DNA from: Synechococcus sp. UW69
Lineage (GTDB): Bacteria; Cyanobacteriota; Cyanobacteriia; PCC-6307; Cyanobiaceae
DNA: 64,000 bases
Assembly: GCF_900474185.1 (NCBI RefSeq)
Contig: NZ_UCNW01000009.1
Coordinates: 372,001 to 436,000 of the forward strand
Direction of reading: 5' to 3'
Position 1 is the first letter of the stretch. Every line of letters starts with the position of its first letter. Both the position numbers and the translations under genes were made by a program. Under the pieces are notes generated by a model. The model worked only from the letters and a program-made list of their open reading frames with translations, made no database searches and was not told the DNA's origin. Positions 47,269 to 55,556 of the stretch are shown piece by piece.

Positions 47269-47283
47269 GTGATTATCAATCAC
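47269..47283 (+). promoter_or_regulatory. Hairpin enclosing a GTG start codon
   Basis: GTGATT ATC AATCAC forms a six-base-pair stem with a three-base loop, exactly at the GTG start of the following gene. It could mask the start codon or be the remains of an icd terminator (the sequence after it is AT-rich but without an immediate T run). Confidence 0.35.
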
Positions 47284-47994
47284 TCAAATAAATTTATATT
47301 TTTTGCCAACCGGAAGACAGCATCGACATCAACAGCGATTGCACTGTCCAGCAGCTGCAATCGCAAAGACGTCATTACGCCCTTAGGTCGAGACGAAAAG
47401 ATTCGCCGGGAGCTTGGCTACCAGGGACCCACGAATTATATTCCCTGGTGGAACAAAATTAACTACTTTGCAATTAAAGCAAAATGCAAATTACAGAAAA
47501 AAGGCGTCAGCCGCTATCTCAAATCGATTGGATTGCACACACACATTGAGGCAACAACTGCCCTTAGCAAAAATTACATCAGTGCATCGACATTCGAGAG
47601 CTATTACAGCTTCTGCTTCATTCGAAACCCATGGGACCATGCCCTTTCCCAGTTTTTTGAACTCAAAAAAGACCAGAAAAGCCACAAAGACCTCGATCTA
47701 GACACTTTTATCAACGGCGGTCTTCTGGAAAATTTCGCAACTTCTTGCCGATCAATTTATAGCCACAAAGGAACAATCCTCGTGAACCACTTATATCACT
47801 ATGAACAACTTCAGGAAGCCATTGAAAATCTATTTGACGATTTCAATCTAGCCGGAAATCCACAACTTCCCAAAGCCAAATCCACCTTACGCACCGACAA
47901 AAGGCCCTACAAAGAAATACTCAATTCAAATCAAAAAGACGCAATTGAGCGCATCTTTTACCAAGAAGTGGAATGGGGAAAATATCAGTTTTAA
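47269..47994 (+). CDS. Sulfotransferase-like protein, AT-rich insertion
   Basis: 241 residues beginning, from GTG, MIINHSNKFIFFANRKTASTSTAIAL, where RKTASTS at 15-21 is the PAPS 5'-phosphosulfate loop; FCFIRNPWDHALSQFFEL gives the 3'-phosphate segment. Closest in layout to the bacterial sulfotransferase family-2-like group. Its base composition is clearly lower in GC than icd before it and glcF after it, and it has many Lys/Asn codons ending in A or T, so it was probably acquired separately. Substrate likely a surface glycan. The start lies in a short hairpin. Confidence 0.75.
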   Translation: MIINHSNKFIFFANRKTASTSTAIALSSSCNRKDVITPLGRDEKIRRELGYQGPTNYIPWWNKINYFAIKAKCKLQKKGVSRYLKSIGLHTHIEATTALSKNYISASTFESYYSFCFIRNPWDHALSQFFELKKDQKSHKDLDLDTFINGGLLENFATSCRSIYSHKGTILVNHLYHYEQLQEAIENLFDDFNLAGNPQLPKAKSTLRTDKRPYKEILNSNQKDAIERIFYQEVEWGKYQF

Positions 47995-48037
47995 AGCCTT
48001 CCAGGCAATGAAATCGTCAAGCAGTCAGACTTGATTG

Positions 48038-49414
48038 ATGGGACTCGAATCCGGCTCTTCATCTCGCACCCAACTCCCCGGCCTTCCCGCCGGCGCCGCT
48101 GACCCCTGCGTGCACTGCGGCTTCTGCTTGCCCACCTGTGCAAGCTATCGGGTGCTGGCAAGCGAGATGGACTCCCCCCGCGGCCGCATCCATGCACTGC
48201 GGGCAATTGAAGCCGGCGAGCTGGAACTGGATGCCACGGTCGCCAGCCATTTCGACACCTGCCTTGGCTGCTTCGCCTGCGTGAGCGCCTGTCCTTCGGG
48301 GGTGCGCTACGACCAGCTGATCGAAGCCACCCGGCCCAAGCTGATCGATGCGGGCCAGCGAAGCCCATGGCAGGTGGCCTTCCGCCAGCTGTTGCTGCAG
48401 GTGCTGCCCTACCCCAAGCGCCTGCGGGCCCTGCTGCAACCGCTGCGGGCCTATGCCGGCACACCACTGCAACACCTGGCCCGCCGCTCCGGGCTCACCC
48501 GTCTGTTCGGGCCGGAGATCGAAGCGATGGAGCAACTACTGCCCCCCCTAGTGCCGGAAAGCTTCAGCGACCAACTGCTTCAGATCAATCCCGCCACCGA
48601 CGAACGCCGCGGCCGCGTGGCGCTGTTGCTGGGCTGCGTGCAGCGCTGCTTCGATCCCAGCGTCAGCACCGCAACGGTGAAGGTGCTGCAGGCCAACGGT
48701 TTTGAGGTGGTGATTCCGCCTGACCAAGGCTGCTGCGGTGCCGTGAGTGATCACCAGGGTGAGCTGGAGCTCACCCGCCAACTCGCGACGACTCTCATTC
48801 AGAGCATGAATGCCATCGAAGGGGAGTTGGATGCGGTGATCGTGGCCGCCTCCGGCTGCGGCCACACGATGAAGGCCTACGGCGAGCTGCTGAACGGCGA
48901 CATCCAATTCCGTGCTCCGGTGCTGGATGTGCAGGAGTTCCTGGCGGATCGCGGCCTCCTGGAGACGTTCCGCACGCAACTGCAACCTCTCCCAGCGGTT
49001 GTGGCCATGCATGACGCCTGCCACATGATTCACGGCCAGGGCATCCAGGCCCAACCTCGCCAACTCTTGCGAGCCATCCCCGGCATTCAGCTGAAGGAAG
49101 CGACCGAAGCGGGGGTGTGCTGCGGCAGTGCAGGCATCTACAACCTTGTGCAACCGGAAGAGGCCGCTGAACTGGGGCGGATCAAGGCCGATGACCTCAG
49201 CGGCACCGGAGCTGAACTGGTGGCCAGCGCCAACATCGGTTGCACCCTGCAATTGCGGCGGCATTTAGGCGATCGGGCCCAGGTACTGCACCCGATGGAA
49301 CTGCTGGCCGCTTCAGCCGGCCTCCATGCGCTGCCAGGCGTCCCGCAGGGTGTAGGCACCACCAAGATTGCCGGGGAAGGTGAGAATTGGCAGACCGCTA
49401 CAGGGTCCCCCTGA
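48038..49414 (+). CDS. glcF: Glycolate dehydrogenase iron-sulfur subunit
   Basis: 458 residues with two ferredoxin-like clusters, CVHCGFCLPTC at 24-34 and CLGCFACVSACPSG about 45 residues later, then two CCG-type domains (QGCCGAVSDHQGELE, GVCCGSAGIYN) that bind a further cofactor. This is GlcF, the electron-transfer subunit of glycolate oxidation in photorespiration. A TTG immediately precedes the ATG at 48038; the ATG is taken as the start. Its last 102 bases overlap the sugar-acid kinase gene on the other strand. Confidence 0.92.
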   Translation: MGLESGSSSRTQLPGLPAGAADPCVHCGFCLPTCASYRVLASEMDSPRGRIHALRAIEAGELELDATVASHFDTCLGCFACVSACPSGVRYDQLIEATRPKLIDAGQRSPWQVAFRQLLLQVLPYPKRLRALLQPLRAYAGTPLQHLARRSGLTRLFGPEIEAMEQLLPPLVPESFSDQLLQINPATDERRGRVALLLGCVQRCFDPSVSTATVKVLQANGFEVVIPPDQGCCGAVSDHQGELELTRQLATTLIQSMNAIEGELDAVIVAASGCGHTMKAYGELLNGDIQFRAPVLDVQEFLADRGLLETFRTQLQPLPAVVAMHDACHMIHGQGIQAQPRQLLRAIPGIQLKEATEAGVCCGSAGIYNLVQPEEAAELGRIKADDLSGTGAELVASANIGCTLQLRRHLGDRAQVLHPMELLAASAGLHALPGVPQGVGTTKIAGEGENWQTATGSP

Positions 49415-50659
49415 CGGGCGCACGAGCGATAGTCCCGGCAACAGCTGCCCTTCCAGCTGCACCGACTCAAGTGACAGACCACCGGCCAGCAGCGTCTGGG
49501 TGGTGATGCCCCCTTTGCTGATCAGATAGCCCAAATCAGGGGCGAAGGCGGCCGCAAGTCTCCCCATCAACGCAGCCAGTGCGCAGGACAAGCGCCGGCC
49601 CTCCTGCTCGGAGGCGCAGCGCAACTCACCACGACTGGTGAAGAGCACTGGTGTAGCGCCAGCGTCGAGCAGCGCTCGCAACTGCTGCAACCAGACCCGC
49701 TCCAGGTCTGCCAACAACAGATCGGGTGTTGGTCCCTCCAGCACCCTGGCGATGCGATGCACCGGCAGCTCCAGGCCAGCGCAACCGGGGTCAGCCAAGA
49801 GCCGGTCGAGTTGCTGATCCGCCAAGGGCACATGCGAGCCCACCATCACCAATCCCGGCAGAGCCGTTCCGTCGGCAGCCCGGCGCCGCAGCCCCACAAG
49901 GCCTTTTGCATCCAAAGGCGGTGGGCCGGGATCCGCCAGGGCCTTCACCATGCTGGCGGCAGAGCGGAACAGAAAACGTTTCTCTCCCTGAAGGGCACGC
50001 ACCGCTGCGGCTAAAGCAGTGAGCTGCTCCTGACGCTCGGCATCCACCACCACCGACACATTGGCCTGGAAACAGCGGAGGCGATCGATCAACTGCGGCA
50101 GGCCAGCACCACAGGCGGCATCGAGCTCACGGCCAGATATCCGCAGCACCGAAGCCGCGGCAATGGTTCCATCGCTTTTCTCCTCCAGCCAGCAGGCCAG
50201 ATCACTACTGCTGAAACCAAACAGCCGGTCTTGGGCAAACGGCGTGGTGTGCACCGGTTCGCCGTGGAGGAGATGTACGCCGTTCACGGTGGTACGGCCT
50301 CCTTCCAGAAAAGCCGGCACATGCAAGGTGGCATCAAAGGGGCCGAAGGACGCCTGCAAAACCTCAGGCTCCAGAACCCCATGGCCGCGCAGAGTCGAAT
50401 CCCCGCGACTCACCAACAGCACCTGATCGCGCGCCAAACCCTCCCGCAGCAACGCCTGATCCAGCGCAGCGGCAATGCTGCGGTTGCGTTCAGCCGCATC
50501 CGTTGGCGTCAGCGCCCGGGTGTCCGCCAGCAAAAACAACAACGACGAGGGCTGGCGCAACCCCCGGCGCAGGGTGTCGACATCCCAGCGCAACAGCAGA
50601 GGACAGCTGTGCACCGTCTGCGAGCCGGTGGGATCGTCGTCAATGACCACAACCTTCAT
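49313..50659 (-). CDS. Four-carbon acid sugar kinase family protein (DUF1537)
   Basis: 448 residues. IDDDPTGSQTVHSCPLLL at the N-terminus is the DUF1537 sugar-binding motif; SRGDSTLRGHG and HVPAFLEGGRTTVNG follow; YLISKGGITTQTLL near the C-terminus is the ATP-binding loop. The family phosphorylates threonate, erythronate and related acids. It lies between glcF and glcE on the opposite strand, overlapping glcF by 102 bases and starting 14 bases from glcE. A role in salvaging a sugar acid or a photorespiratory side product is possible but unproven. Confidence 0.85.
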   Translation of the reverse strand: MKVVVIDDDPTGSQTVHSCPLLLRWDVDTLRRGLRQPSSLLFLLADTRALTPTDAAERNRSIAAALDQALLREGLARDQVLLVSRGDSTLRGHGVLEPEVLQASFGPFDATLHVPAFLEGGRTTVNGVHLLHGEPVHTTPFAQDRLFGFSSSDLACWLEEKSDGTIAAASVLRISGRELDAACGAGLPQLIDRLRCFQANVSVVVDAERQEQLTALAAAVRALQGEKRFLFRSAASMVKALADPGPPPLDAKGLVGLRRRAADGTALPGLVMVGSHVPLADQQLDRLLADPGCAGLELPVHRIARVLEGPTPDLLLADLERVWLQQLRALLDAGATPVLFTSRGELRCASEQEGRRLSCALAALMGRLAAAFAPDLGYLISKGGITTQTLLAGGLSLESVQLEGQLLPGLSLVRPSGGPCSGLPILTFPGNLGGAYTLRDAWQRMEAG

Positions 50660-50673
50660 GGCACCATCGTGCC

Positions 50674-51825
50674 GTGAGCCATTCCCCCGCTAACCGCAGC
50701 GATCTGATCGACCTGGTTCGCCAGTGGCATCAGAGCGCCACACCCTGGACGCCCAGTGGCCTGGAAACACGCCTGGACTGGGGCCCGCCGCTCAATCCCA
50801 GCCACGAGGTGCTCTCGTGTCGTCAGCTCAATCGGGTGATCGACCATGCGGTGGACGATCTAACCATCACGGTGGAAGCCGGCCTGCCACTGCAAGACCT
50901 GCAGGATCTACTGGCGGAACAGGGGCAATGGCTACCGATTGACTGGCCCCGGGCCGGCGCGCCAGGAACCATTGGCGGACTGGTGGCCCGGGGGCTGGCG
51001 GGAGGACTACGTCAACGCCATCTGGGGGTGCGCGATCAGATCATCGGGATCGGCCTGTTGCGGGCTGATGGCATCGAAGCCCGGGCCGGTGGACGGGTGG
51101 TGAAGAACGTGGCGGGCTACGACCTGATGCGTCTGCTCTGCGGCAGCTGGGGCAGCCTGGCGCTGATCACGGAACTCACCCTGCGGCTCCAACCGCAGCG
51201 CCCCGCCCGCAGCAGCCTGCTCGTGGATGGCGACCTTGCAGCCCAAGACAACTTCCGGACTGAACTTCTGCGCTCCAGCCTGACGCCAGAACGCTGTGAC
51301 TGGATCAACAGCGGCGATGGCTCCTGGCAGCTCCGGCTGGTGGTGAGCAGCGTGTCGAACCAGGCGGTGGAAGACCAGCTGAACCGGCTGGAAAGCTTGG
51401 CGCTGCAACAACAGCTCAGTGCAGAACGCCAGCCTTGCACCGATCCGCTGACCACACCCCTCGATGCCAGCCAATCAGCCCAGCTGGTGCGGCTGGTGCT
51501 GCCGCCAGCCCAGTTGCAGCTGTTGCTGCGGGATGACGCCATGACAACCCTCAAGCCATGGTGCTGGGAACTGGCCGCCGGAGCCGGCTGTGGTGATGGC
51601 TGGTGCGACATCGCCACACCGGATCACCAGCTGGAGGCGCTGCGCCGCAGCGTGAGCCGCCTCGGCGGCGAAATGACGCTGTTGAAATGCACCGCCGGAT
51701 CAACCCTGCCAGCGTGGGTTGATCGTCCCTCCCGACCACTGATCGAAGCGGTGAAACGCCAATTCGATCCCAAGCTGCAACTCAGCCGCGGCCGTCTGCC
51801 CGGGGTGCATCAGGAGACGCTGTAG
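50674..51825 (+). CDS. glcE: FAD-binding glycolate dehydrogenase subunit GlcE-like
   Basis: 383 residues of the FAD-binding type 4 oxidoreductase group: PSGLETRLDWG, ITVEAGLPLQDLQDLL, PGTIGGLVARGLAGG and AGGRVVKNVAGYDLMRLLCGSWG, the sequence hallmarks of GlcE. With GlcF and GlcD (not in the window) it oxidises glycolate to glyoxylate. Starts at GTG 50674. The C-terminus overlaps the mutarotase gene by 16 bases on the other strand. Confidence 0.88.
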   Translation: MSHSPANRSDLIDLVRQWHQSATPWTPSGLETRLDWGPPLNPSHEVLSCRQLNRVIDHAVDDLTITVEAGLPLQDLQDLLAEQGQWLPIDWPRAGAPGTIGGLVARGLAGGLRQRHLGVRDQIIGIGLLRADGIEARAGGRVVKNVAGYDLMRLLCGSWGSLALITELTLRLQPQRPARSSLLVDGDLAAQDNFRTELLRSSLTPERCDWINSGDGSWQLRLVVSSVSNQAVEDQLNRLESLALQQQLSAERQPCTDPLTTPLDASQSAQLVRLVLPPAQLQLLLRDDAMTTLKPWCWELAAGAGCGDGWCDIATPDHQLEALRRSVSRLGGEMTLLKCTAGSTLPAWVDRPSRPLIEAVKRQFDPKLQLSRGRLPGVHQETL

Positions 51826-52664
51826 CGACAGGCGAGGGTCTGCTCAGCACCGGGCTCCAGCACCAGTTTTCGATCACCGCTGATCAGGGATTGGCGCGGC
51901 CCCGTCCAGGGTTCCAAGCAAACCATCGGGCGAGGCGGCTCGGTCCAGACCACGGTGAGATCCATCGGATCCTGGTGCTGGAGCTGCAGCTGGGCGCCGT
52001 TGGTGTCATCGATCAGCGTGACTGAACCGGCTGGGCGGCAGAGAAAATCCACCCCTTCCGGCAGACGGGTGAGCTGATCAGCCGTGGCGGCATCAGCCAT
52101 CTCCAGATGATTGAGGCAGCGCTCCGCCAAACCGGTGAGCCGGGTCTGAGCCAGGTCACTCACATTGAAATAGGGATGCAGCCCGAAGCTGAAGGGCATC
52201 GCCGCAGCGCTGCGGTTGTGGATGGTGGTGCTGATCTCCAGAGCACCATCAACCGGCCGCACGTCCATCTCCACCAGAAAGGCGAAGGGATAAGCCTTGA
52301 GGGTTTCATCGGTGCTGGAGAAGCTGAGACGAACCCCGCTCTGGTCGTCAAGCAGTTGCAATGCCCAGGGAAGATTCCGGGCAAAGCCGTGCTGCTGGAG
52401 CGTGTGGTCGACCCCATCGACCGTGAACACGTCGCCGGGAAGATTGCCGCAAATCGGAAACAACACCGGAATACCGCCGCGGATGCTGTTCGCAGGATCG
52501 GCATAACGCTCCTGATCGAAATAAAGCACCTCGCGCTCACCACAACGCCACTCGCTGACGATTCCTCCCCGCTCAGGGATGATCCGCAGCCGGTCACCGC
52601 TGGTGGGGTGCACATACTCCCAGTGGGCATAGGGAGCGGCTTGCTGGGTGAGGGTCATCGGCAT
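51810..52664 (-). CDS. Aldose 1-epimerase family protein (hexose mutarotase-like)
   Basis: 284 residues, galactose-mutarotase fold: RIIPERGGIVSEWRCG at the N-terminus, GGIPVLFPICGNLPGD, LQQHGFARNLPW with the catalytic His, and PFSFGLHPYFNVSD with the second His; the acidic residue is in VCLEPWTG. This pattern is closer to the YeaD-type glucose-6-phosphate 1-epimerases than to GalM. It would interconvert anomers of a hexose or hexose phosphate, consistent with glycogen turnover nearby. Confidence 0.85.
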   Translation of the reverse strand: MPMTLTQQAAPYAHWEYVHPTSGDRLRIIPERGGIVSEWRCGEREVLYFDQERYADPANSIRGGIPVLFPICGNLPGDVFTVDGVDHTLQQHGFARNLPWALQLLDDQSGVRLSFSSTDETLKAYPFAFLVEMDVRPVDGALEISTTIHNRSAAAMPFSFGLHPYFNVSDLAQTRLTGLAERCLNHLEMADAATADQLTRLPEGVDFLCRPAGSVTLIDDTNGAQLQLQHQDPMDLTVVWTEPPRPMVCLEPWTGPRQSLISGDRKLVLEPGAEQTLACRYSVS

Positions 52665-52692
52665 CCGCCAAGGTGCGGAAAGTCTGGCCTAA

Positions 52693-53601
52693 TCAAGTAG
52701 CGGAATGTTCCGGATATGTCGGTGCTGTGGCCGACGTCAAGCCCGCCAGCCACTCCAACAGAGCTGCATTCACCTGCTCAGGCACCTCATCGTGGGGGCA
52801 GTGACCCGCCTCCAACACCACCTCAGTGGTGGCAGCCGGCGCATGGCGCTGGAAGGTGGAACGCCGCCCAGGCGCATTGATCCAGGGATCACGAATCCCC
52901 CACAACAGCAGCAATGGCGCCGTGAGTTCTGCGAACAACTCATCGAGGGGCTGGCCGCGGGGAATGTCGAACACCGTGCGGAACACACCAAATGCACCGG
53001 GATCCAGTGACGGGCGGCGGATCGACTCCACCAGCCAGTCATCGACGTTGGTCTTGTCCACATACACCTGGTTAAGCGTGCGGCGGATCGTGGCCGGACG
53101 GCGAAGGTTCTCGAACATCAGCCGCTGCAGCACCGGGCTCTTCAGCAGCGCCGTGCCGATGCTCTGACGGGCGACCGCCCCCCAACCTTGCGGAGGTTTC
53201 TGCTCATCACTGAACGGACCGGCGGCATTGAGCAGCACGACCCCCGCACAATCCGATCCCAATGCGGCCCCAGCGGCGAGAGCGGCGAATCCCCCCAAGG
53301 AATTACCGGCAATCACGGTCGGCCTACCAATCCGCTCACGCACGTAGGCCACCAGCTGATCGCGCCACAGGGCGCCGCCATAGTTCAGCTCCGCCGGCTT
53401 GGCACTCCTGCCGAAGCCCAGCAGATCGATGGCGTGCACGGCATGGGTCTGAGCCAACACGGGAATGTTGTGCCGCCAGTGATCTGTGGAGGCCCCGAAC
53501 CCATGCACCAACAGAAGAGCCGGGCGATCTCCAGAGGCGTCAGGCTGTTGCTGCACCGCATGAACGGTGTGGCCGAGATGGTTCCAGGGCGTGGACTCCA
53601 C
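52693..53601 (-). CDS. Alpha/beta hydrolase
   Basis: 302 residues from GTG at 53601. LLLVHGFGASTDHWRHN carries the oxyanion His-Gly, VIAGNSLGGFAALA the nucleophile elbow with Ser, LLLWGIRDPWI the acid, and LEAGHCPHDEVPEQV the catalytic His. The frame extends to 53865, but that part is low-complexity and overlaps the divergent small membrane gene, so it is rejected. Homologues of this shape are widespread in cyanobacteria with no settled substrate. Confidence 0.82.
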   Translation of the reverse strand: MESTPWNHLGHTVHAVQQQPDASGDRPALLLVHGFGASTDHWRHNIPVLAQTHAVHAIDLLGFGRSAKPAELNYGGALWRDQLVAYVRERIGRPTVIAGNSLGGFAALAAGAALGSDCAGVVLLNAAGPFSDEQKPPQGWGAVARQSIGTALLKSPVLQRLMFENLRRPATIRRTLNQVYVDKTNVDDWLVESIRRPSLDPGAFGVFRTVFDIPRGQPLDELFAELTAPLLLLWGIRDPWINAPGRRSTFQRHAPAATTEVVLEAGHCPHDEVPEQVNAALLEWLAGLTSATAPTYPEHSAT

Positions 53602-53649
53602 AACGTCGCGCAAGAGCCGCGATGCTAGGCAGCAGTTTCGGGGAACTGG

Positions 53650-53967
53650 ATGCAGGAGACCGGTGTATTCATCAGCCCGCTCGCCGATGGGGGGGTCTGG
53701 CGGGGTGCGCTGCTCTGGGCCATTGCCCTTTACATCCCCTTGAGTGCACCTCTGGCAGCGTTCGAAACCAGCCTGGCGGATAGCCCCCTGCCGCAGCTGT
53801 GGCGCCAGATTGTGCTGGTGACCAGCAGTCTCCTGCTGGCGCTGGTGGTGGGATTGATCACCCAACTGGTTGCCAGCTGGGCTCTCGGACCAGGCTGGGC
53901 CTCCAGCCTGGCGGCCATCGCCATTGGCTGGAGCCTGCTGTTGGTTGCCGTCAATCGCCAGGATTAA
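53650..53967 (+). CDS. Small membrane protein of unknown function
   Basis: 105 residues with two or three hydrophobic spans: WRGALLWAIALYIPLSAPLAAF, LWRQIVLVTSSLLLALVVGLITQLVASWAL and LAAIAIGWSLLLVAVN. No family recognised. It is divergent from the hydrolase gene and its stop is four bases from the stop of the antiporter gene. The translation is free of stops and membrane-like throughout, which supports it over the antisense frame. Confidence 0.6.
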   Translation: MQETGVFISPLADGGVWRGALLWAIALYIPLSAPLAAFETSLADSPLPQLWRQIVLVTSSLLLALVVGLITQLVASWALGPGWASSLAAIAIGWSLLLVAVNRQD

Positions 53968-53970
53968 CGC

Positions 53971-55356
53971 TTAGTTGCCTGCCAGGGGATCCGCTGCAAA
54001 TTCGTCGGGCACCTGATTGCCGGCCTCGGGTGGCTTGTCTTTGAGGACGATACGCAGCAGCACCGGTGCGAGGAAGGTGGTGCCGATCACCATCAGCAGA
54101 ATCGCTGCTTCAAGGCCAGGGCTGAGCAAGCCTGAAGCCGTTCCCAGGCCCAGGAAAATCAGGCCAACTTCGCCTCGGGGCATCATGCCAAGACCCACCA
54201 CCAATTTATTGGTCTTCTCCTTGCCAAAGATGGCCCAGCCGGCGGCCACCTTGCCGATGATCGCCACCACAAACAGGAAGGCCGCCACCACCAGGGCGGA
54301 ACGGGCACCGGGTTCAGAGGGATTGATGACTGACAGATCCATGCCGGCACCCACCAGCACAAAGAAAACGGTGGCGAACAGGCCAACGATGGGGGTGACC
54401 GCCGCCTGAATCTCGTGGCGGTGCTTGGAGGTGCTTGCGATCAAACCAGCAGCAAAGGCCCCAAGGGCAGCCTCCAGACCAATCGCTGAAGCAACAAAAC
54501 AACTGACGGCCAAAAGCAGGTAGGAACCAATCAACTTGGCGCCGGGGGCCTTGAGTTGGTCAATCATCCAATCAAAAGCTGGTGCGGCCTTCTGGCTCAA
54601 CAACAGAGCAACCACCACGAACAGCACCGCCGCCACCACCAACTGGACGATGGGGCCAATCTCCAGACTTCCGCCGGCTCCCAAGGACACCACGATGGCC
54701 AAAATGACAATGCCCAAAATGTCGTCGAGCACGGCGGCGCCGATCACGATCTGGCCCTCCCGGGTGCGCAGATAACCGAGTTCACCGAAAACACTGGCGG
54801 TGATGCCGATGCTGGTGGCCGTCATCGAGGCACCCGCAAAGATCGCTGGGATTGCATCAACGTGGAAGATTGCCATCAGGCCAAGGGTGCCGAGGGCAAA
54901 GGGCAGCACCACACCCACCACGGCGACGCTGAAGGCCTGGGCACCCACCGCCATCAATTCTTCCAGCTCGCTCTCGAGACCTGTAAGGAAAAGCAGGGAG
55001 TAGAGCCCCAACGTGGCCACCGCCTGCAAAGCTCCGAAGCTCTCGTTGTAGAGAGTTGGGATTTCGTCCACCGGCACATGGGACAGGCCGGAGACCACCT
55101 CGGAAAAAGCGCCAGAGAGCTGCACCTGAGTCTCCGGCGGCACCAGGAGATGCAAACCCGAGGCACCGATCAGCACGCCAGCCAGGAGCTCCCCAAGGAT
55201 GGTGGGCAGCTCGAAACGCACCAGCACCTCGGCGAGGGTGCGGGCCGCCACGAAGATGAGCATGAAGCGAAGGACGCCGATCAGCGTTTCCGCCAATTCG
55301 AGGTCATGACTGCTGATTTCGCTCAGCAGGGTGGGCAGCAGCATCACGCCGGGCAT
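53971..55356 (-). CDS. Cation/proton antiporter, CPA2 family (NapA-like Na+/H+ antiporter)
   Basis: 461 residues with about 12-13 membrane helices. VIGAAVLDDILGIVILA holds the paired Asp (211-212) that binds Na+ and protons in NapA/NhaA-type electrogenic antiporters. LPTILGELLAGVLIG and TLGLYSLLFLTGLE are family motifs, and MMPRGEVGLIFLGLG is a conserved late helix. It exchanges Na+ or K+ for protons, useful for a marine organism. Start at the ATG 55356, with a second ATG (M5) close behind. Confidence 0.88.
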   Translation of the reverse strand: MPGVMLLPTLLSEISSHDLELAETLIGVLRFMLIFVAARTLAEVLVRFELPTILGELLAGVLIGASGLHLLVPPETQVQLSGAFSEVVSGLSHVPVDEIPTLYNESFGALQAVATLGLYSLLFLTGLESELEELMAVGAQAFSVAVVGVVLPFALGTLGLMAIFHVDAIPAIFAGASMTATSIGITASVFGELGYLRTREGQIVIGAAVLDDILGIVILAIVVSLGAGGSLEIGPIVQLVVAAVLFVVVALLLSQKAAPAFDWMIDQLKAPGAKLIGSYLLLAVSCFVASAIGLEAALGAFAAGLIASTSKHRHEIQAAVTPIVGLFATVFFVLVGAGMDLSVINPSEPGARSALVVAAFLFVVAIIGKVAAGWAIFGKEKTNKLVVGLGMMPRGEVGLIFLGLGTASGLLSPGLEAAILLMVIGTTFLAPVLLRIVLKDKPPEAGNQVPDEFAADPLAGN

Positions 55357-55556
55357 TTCTCACGCCGAACCTTAATGGTGATTCCGCCGCTGAACTGTTC
55401 GCTGGACGATCCCAATTGACCGGGAATGCTGTAGAAGCACGCTTTTTTGCAGGCAGCCCCAGTTGTGATCGCTACGGTCCGAGTAATTCATTGAGTTGGG
55501 CTCCGAGCACCCCTGGCCTGACGGTGATTCCACGCTCCTTGGCTCGCTGACCCCCC

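Noticed and set aside
53602-53865. N-terminal extension of the alpha/beta hydrolase
   Set aside because: Low-complexity Gln/His/Arg sequence that is antisense to the small membrane protein gene; GTG at 53601 fits the fold better.
54556-55419. 287-codon plus-strand frame opposite the antiporter gene
   Set aside because: Gln/His/Gly-rich shadow of a membrane protein gene; no ribosome site or family.
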